Shown here in pieces: positions 62,123-64,000 of a stretch of DNA of 64,000 nt. The notes under the pieces are model-generated. The model had not been told where the DNA came from. It worked only from the letters and a program-made list of their open reading frames with translations, and ran no database searches. Numbering within the stretch: position 1 is the first letter of the stretch; every line of letters begins with the position of its first letter. The DNA comes from Gammaproteobacteria bacterium (GTDB taxonomy: Bacteria > Pseudomonadota > Gammaproteobacteria > Coxiellales > Coxiellaceae): the NCBI GenBank assembly GCA_030425685.1, contig JAUIAD010000001.1:124001-188000 (forward strand), written 5' to 3'. A program made the translations under genes and the position numbers.

Positions 62123-62776
62123 TCAGTTTTTTATTAGGGGGTTAATGCCGGATTTGGGCAAAGGTTTACCATCCATTAAAATGGCGTTGTTTGCAAAGGT
62201 GATGCGATTTTCTGCAAACCATTGCAAGACAGCGGGGTAGATTTTATGTTCTATTTTTTGCACACGTTCTTTCAATGTGTCCTCAGTGTCTAGTTCTTCG
62301 ACATCAAGGCTGGCTTGGCAAAGTAGCGGGCCGGCATCTAAATCGGTTGTCACAATATGAATACTGGCGCCGTGTTGTTGGTCTTTATTGGTCAGCACTT
62401 TGCGGTGTGTGTGTAAGCCAGGATACTTAGGTAAAAGTGATGGGTGTATATTGATTATTTTGTTTTTATAGTGTGCAACAAATTCAGCGCCGAGGCGACG
62501 CATAAAACCCGCCAGTACAATTAACTGCGGTTTATAGACATCAATTTGTCTTATAAGATCAATATCGAATTCGTCGCGTGTTTTATAATCACGGTGTGAA
62601 ATGCAATGCGCCGGGATGCCCGCTTTTTGTGCGCGCTCAAGTCCAAATGCATCGGCATTATTGGAGATAACAGCGCGGATATCAACGGCTAGACCATCTT
62701 TGCAGGCATCAATTATTGATTGTAGATTGCTGCCACTGCCGGAAATAAGAATGACGATCGGTAATTGAGTTGTCAT
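62123..62776 (-). CDS. purN: Phosphoribosylglycinamide formyltransferase
   Basis: Third step of purine synthesis (GAR to FGAR with 10-formyl-THF). 217 residues. ILISGSGSNLQSIIDACKDG, LAGFMRRLGAEFV, NIHPSLLPKYPGLHTHRKVL (catalytic Asn/His), and HIVTTDLDAGPLLCQASLDV (catalytic Asp). The start is 3 bp after the purM stop, so the two form an operon. Confidence 0.97.
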   Translation of the reverse strand: MTTQLPIVILISGSGSNLQSIIDACKDGLAVDIRAVISNNADAFGLERAQKAGIPAHCISHRDYKTRDEFDIDLIRQIDVYKPQLIVLAGFMRRLGAEFVAHYKNKIINIHPSLLPKYPGLHTHRKVLTNKDQQHGASIHIVTTDLDAGPLLCQASLDVEELDTEDTLKERVQKIEHKIYPAVLQWFAENRITFANNAILMDGKPLPKSGINPLIKN

Positions 62777-62779
62777 AAA

Positions 62780-63826
62780 TTAATCCATTAGTACGCTAGG
62801 ATTTTTTTCAGCAGCAGGTATCACTTCACCTAGTTTCCACGCAGTTTCACCTAAGGCTTTGAGTTGTTGTAACGTTGCTTCGCAATCATTCGCATCGACA
62901 ATAACAACCATACCGACACCGAGGTTAAAGGTTTCAAACATATTATGAATCGCAATATTACCTTTGTCTTGTAACCAGCGGAAAATGCTTGGCCATGTCC
63001 AGCTGTCGACATCAATGTCGGCTTTGGTATTTTCTGGCAGTACGCGTGGTAAATTTTCAACAATGCCGCCACCTGTAACATGAGCAATGGCATGCACATC
63101 AATTTTTTTGCACAGTTGTAAAATTGTTTGCACATAGATGCGGGTTGGTGTTAGTAGTGCTTCGCCAAGTGTGTTGTCTTCAAAGGGTTCGTCCCAGCTG
63201 TGCTTGCCGCGTTCAACGACTTTGCGAATAAGTGAATAGCCATTTGAGTGCGGCCCGGATGAGGCCAGTGCAATAATGGCATCGCCAGCGCTCACTTTGC
63301 TGCCGTCAATAATGTGCTCTTTTTCGACGGCGCCAACACTGAAGCCGGCGAGATCATAATCTTCATCGTGGTACATGCCGGGCATTTCTGCCGTTTCGCC
63401 ACCAATTAACGCCGACGAGGCTAACTCGCAGCCTTTACCGATGCCGGCAATAATATCTCTAGCTTGTGCAGGGTTTAGCTTGCCAGTCGCGAAATAGTCT
63501 AAAAAGAATAAAGGTTCAGCACCTAGCGTAATTAAGTCATTGACACACATCGCTACAAGATCGATGCCAATGGTGTCATGTTTATTCATTTCAATGGCTA
63601 GTTTTAATTTTGTGCCGACGCCGTCAGTACTGGAAACGAGTACAGGTTTTTTAAATCGCTCTGTGGGAATTTCAAACATCGCGCCAAAGCCACCGATGCC
63701 TTTCATCACGCCTGGGCGGCTGGTTCGTTTCGCAATGGTTTTAATATCTTCAACCAGTGCGCTTGCTTGTTCAATATCTACACCAGCATCTTTATAGCTT
63801 AAGCTTTCTTTATTTTCTTTGCTCAT
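62780..63826 (-). CDS. purM: Phosphoribosylformylglycinamidine cyclo-ligase (AIR synthetase)
   Basis: Fifth step of purine synthesis (FGAM to AIR, ATP-dependent). 348 residues, typical. [93 protein letters not shown]. First gene of purM-purN, divergent from a gene at the window end. Confidence 0.98.
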   Translation of the reverse strand: MSKENKESLSYKDAGVDIEQASALVEDIKTIAKRTSRPGVMKGIGGFGAMFEIPTERFKKPVLVSSTDGVGTKLKLAIEMNKHDTIGIDLVAMCVNDLITLGAEPLFFLDYFATGKLNPAQARDIIAGIGKGCELASSALIGGETAEMPGMYHDEDYDLAGFSVGAVEKEHIIDGSKVSAGDAIIALASSGPHSNGYSLIRKVVERGKHSWDEPFEDNTLGEALLTPTRIYVQTILQLCKKIDVHAIAHVTGGGIVENLPRVLPENTKADIDVDSWTWPSIFRWLQDKGNIAIHNMFETFNLGVGMVVIVDANDCEATLQQLKALGETAWKLGEVIPAAEKNPSVLMD

Positions 63827-63862
63827 TTCTCTATGTTCATTTTTACAGAGTTAAATTAAGGG

Positions 63863-63893
63863 ACGAGTTTTGCCGTGAAGGTGCGAAACTCGT
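63863..63893. promoter_or_regulatory. Inverted repeat in the purM divergent spacer
   Basis: ACGAGTTT (63863-63870) and AAACTCGT (63886-63893) with a 15-bp interval, ~37 bp upstream of purM. It may be an operator or an RNA hairpin; it does not match the E. coli PurR box. Confidence 0.35.
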
Positions 63894-63904
63894 GCAAGAG
63901 CGCA

Positions 63905-63934
63905 TTGTATCAATTTGTGATTGAACTGTATAAT
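63905..63934 (+). promoter_or_regulatory. Sigma-70 promoter for the gene at the window end
   Basis: TTGTAT (63905-63910), an 18-bp spacer, perfect TATAAT (63929-63934). AAGGA at 63950-63954 then precedes the ATG at 63960. Confidence 0.6.
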
Positions 63935-63959
63935 ACAGTCATGTCAGCAAGGATTGGTT

Positions 63960-64000
63960 ATGCGAATACTAAAAACCACGCTTTTTTTTGTTTTATTTTT
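63960..64000 (+). CDS. Start of an exported or membrane protein (3' end outside window)
   Basis: ATG with AAGGA at 5 nt and a good promoter. The 13 visible codons read MRILKTTLFFVLF, a signal-peptide-like start. In many gammaproteobacteria the gene divergent from purM encodes a DUF2066 protein, which would fit, but too little is visible to assign it. Confidence 0.55.
   Translation, partial: MRILKTTLFFVLF

Overview
The window looks like chromosome from a gammaproteobacterium of the Legionellales kind (Coxiella/Legionella relatives). The evidence is the housekeeping gene order (tkt-gap-pgk-pyk...fba; lpoA-yraN-diaA-dolP; rplM-rpsI-sspA-sspB; purM-purN), a complete type II secretion operon, and several large AT-rich genes of unknown function with eukaryote-like features. 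I cannot name a genus. No phage, insertion sequence, CRISPR array, rRNA or tRNA was found.

Layout. 1-503: end of polA. 0.8-6.2 kb: a type I secretion set (TolC-like outer membrane protein with a long basic tail, PrtD-type ABC exporter, HlyD-type adaptor) without a recognisable substrate. 6.6-17.6 kb: glmS, then the sugar-phosphate cluster tkt-gap-pgk-pyk, a GT-C-like membrane protein, a PspC protein and fba. 18.0-27.3 kb: gspDEFGHIJKLM with tightly coupled genes. gspC sits apart at 31 kb on the other strand, coupled to a Sel1-repeat lipoprotein. 28.1-30.4 kb: an LRR / F-box-like / pentapeptide protein. 31.7-35.9 kb: engB and a two-gene ABC importer without a binding protein. 35.9-40.8 kb: two large unknown proteins around an alpha/beta hydrolase; the first ends in a perfect CaaX prenylation motif. 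41.2-43.9 kb: Fur-box-controlled feoABC. 44.0-48.4 kb: an HdeD-like membrane protein, an LPD7-like protein, a large unknown protein behind a PmrA-box-like promoter, and a histone H1/HU hybrid. 48.8-50.9 kb: rplM-rpsI-sspA-sspB. 51.3-56.0 kb: site-2 protease, dolP, diaA, yraN, lpoA. 56.2-60.2 kb: two large unknown genes lying between lpoA and rsmI. 60.5-64.0 kb: rsmI, ihfB, purN, purM and the start of a divergent gene.

Three things stand out. First, a scattered set of candidate host-directed effectors (28.1, 35.9, 38.8, 45.4, 56.2 and 58.0 kb). Two of them share nearly identical promoters of the form TAATATT-TC[A/C]-TTAAT, 10 bp, TATA[C/G]T, which matches the PmrA box architecture known from Legionella and Coxiella Dot/Icm effectors. 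Second, a family of intergenic repeats made of two 20-bp perfect palindromes around a conserved core. It often occurs as doublets separated by a linker of exactly 43 bp, and the two palindrome types differ by a compensated base pair. Third, several lineage oddities in normally conservative proteins: an acidic insertion in ribosomal protein S9, an H1-like tail on an HU domain, a Gln in place of the H-loop His in the exporter, and a Lys/His-rich repeat tail on the TolC homologue.

All functional calls rest on reading motifs by eye. Start codons were chosen from Shine-Dalgarno spacing, promoter position and family length, and alternatives are noted.
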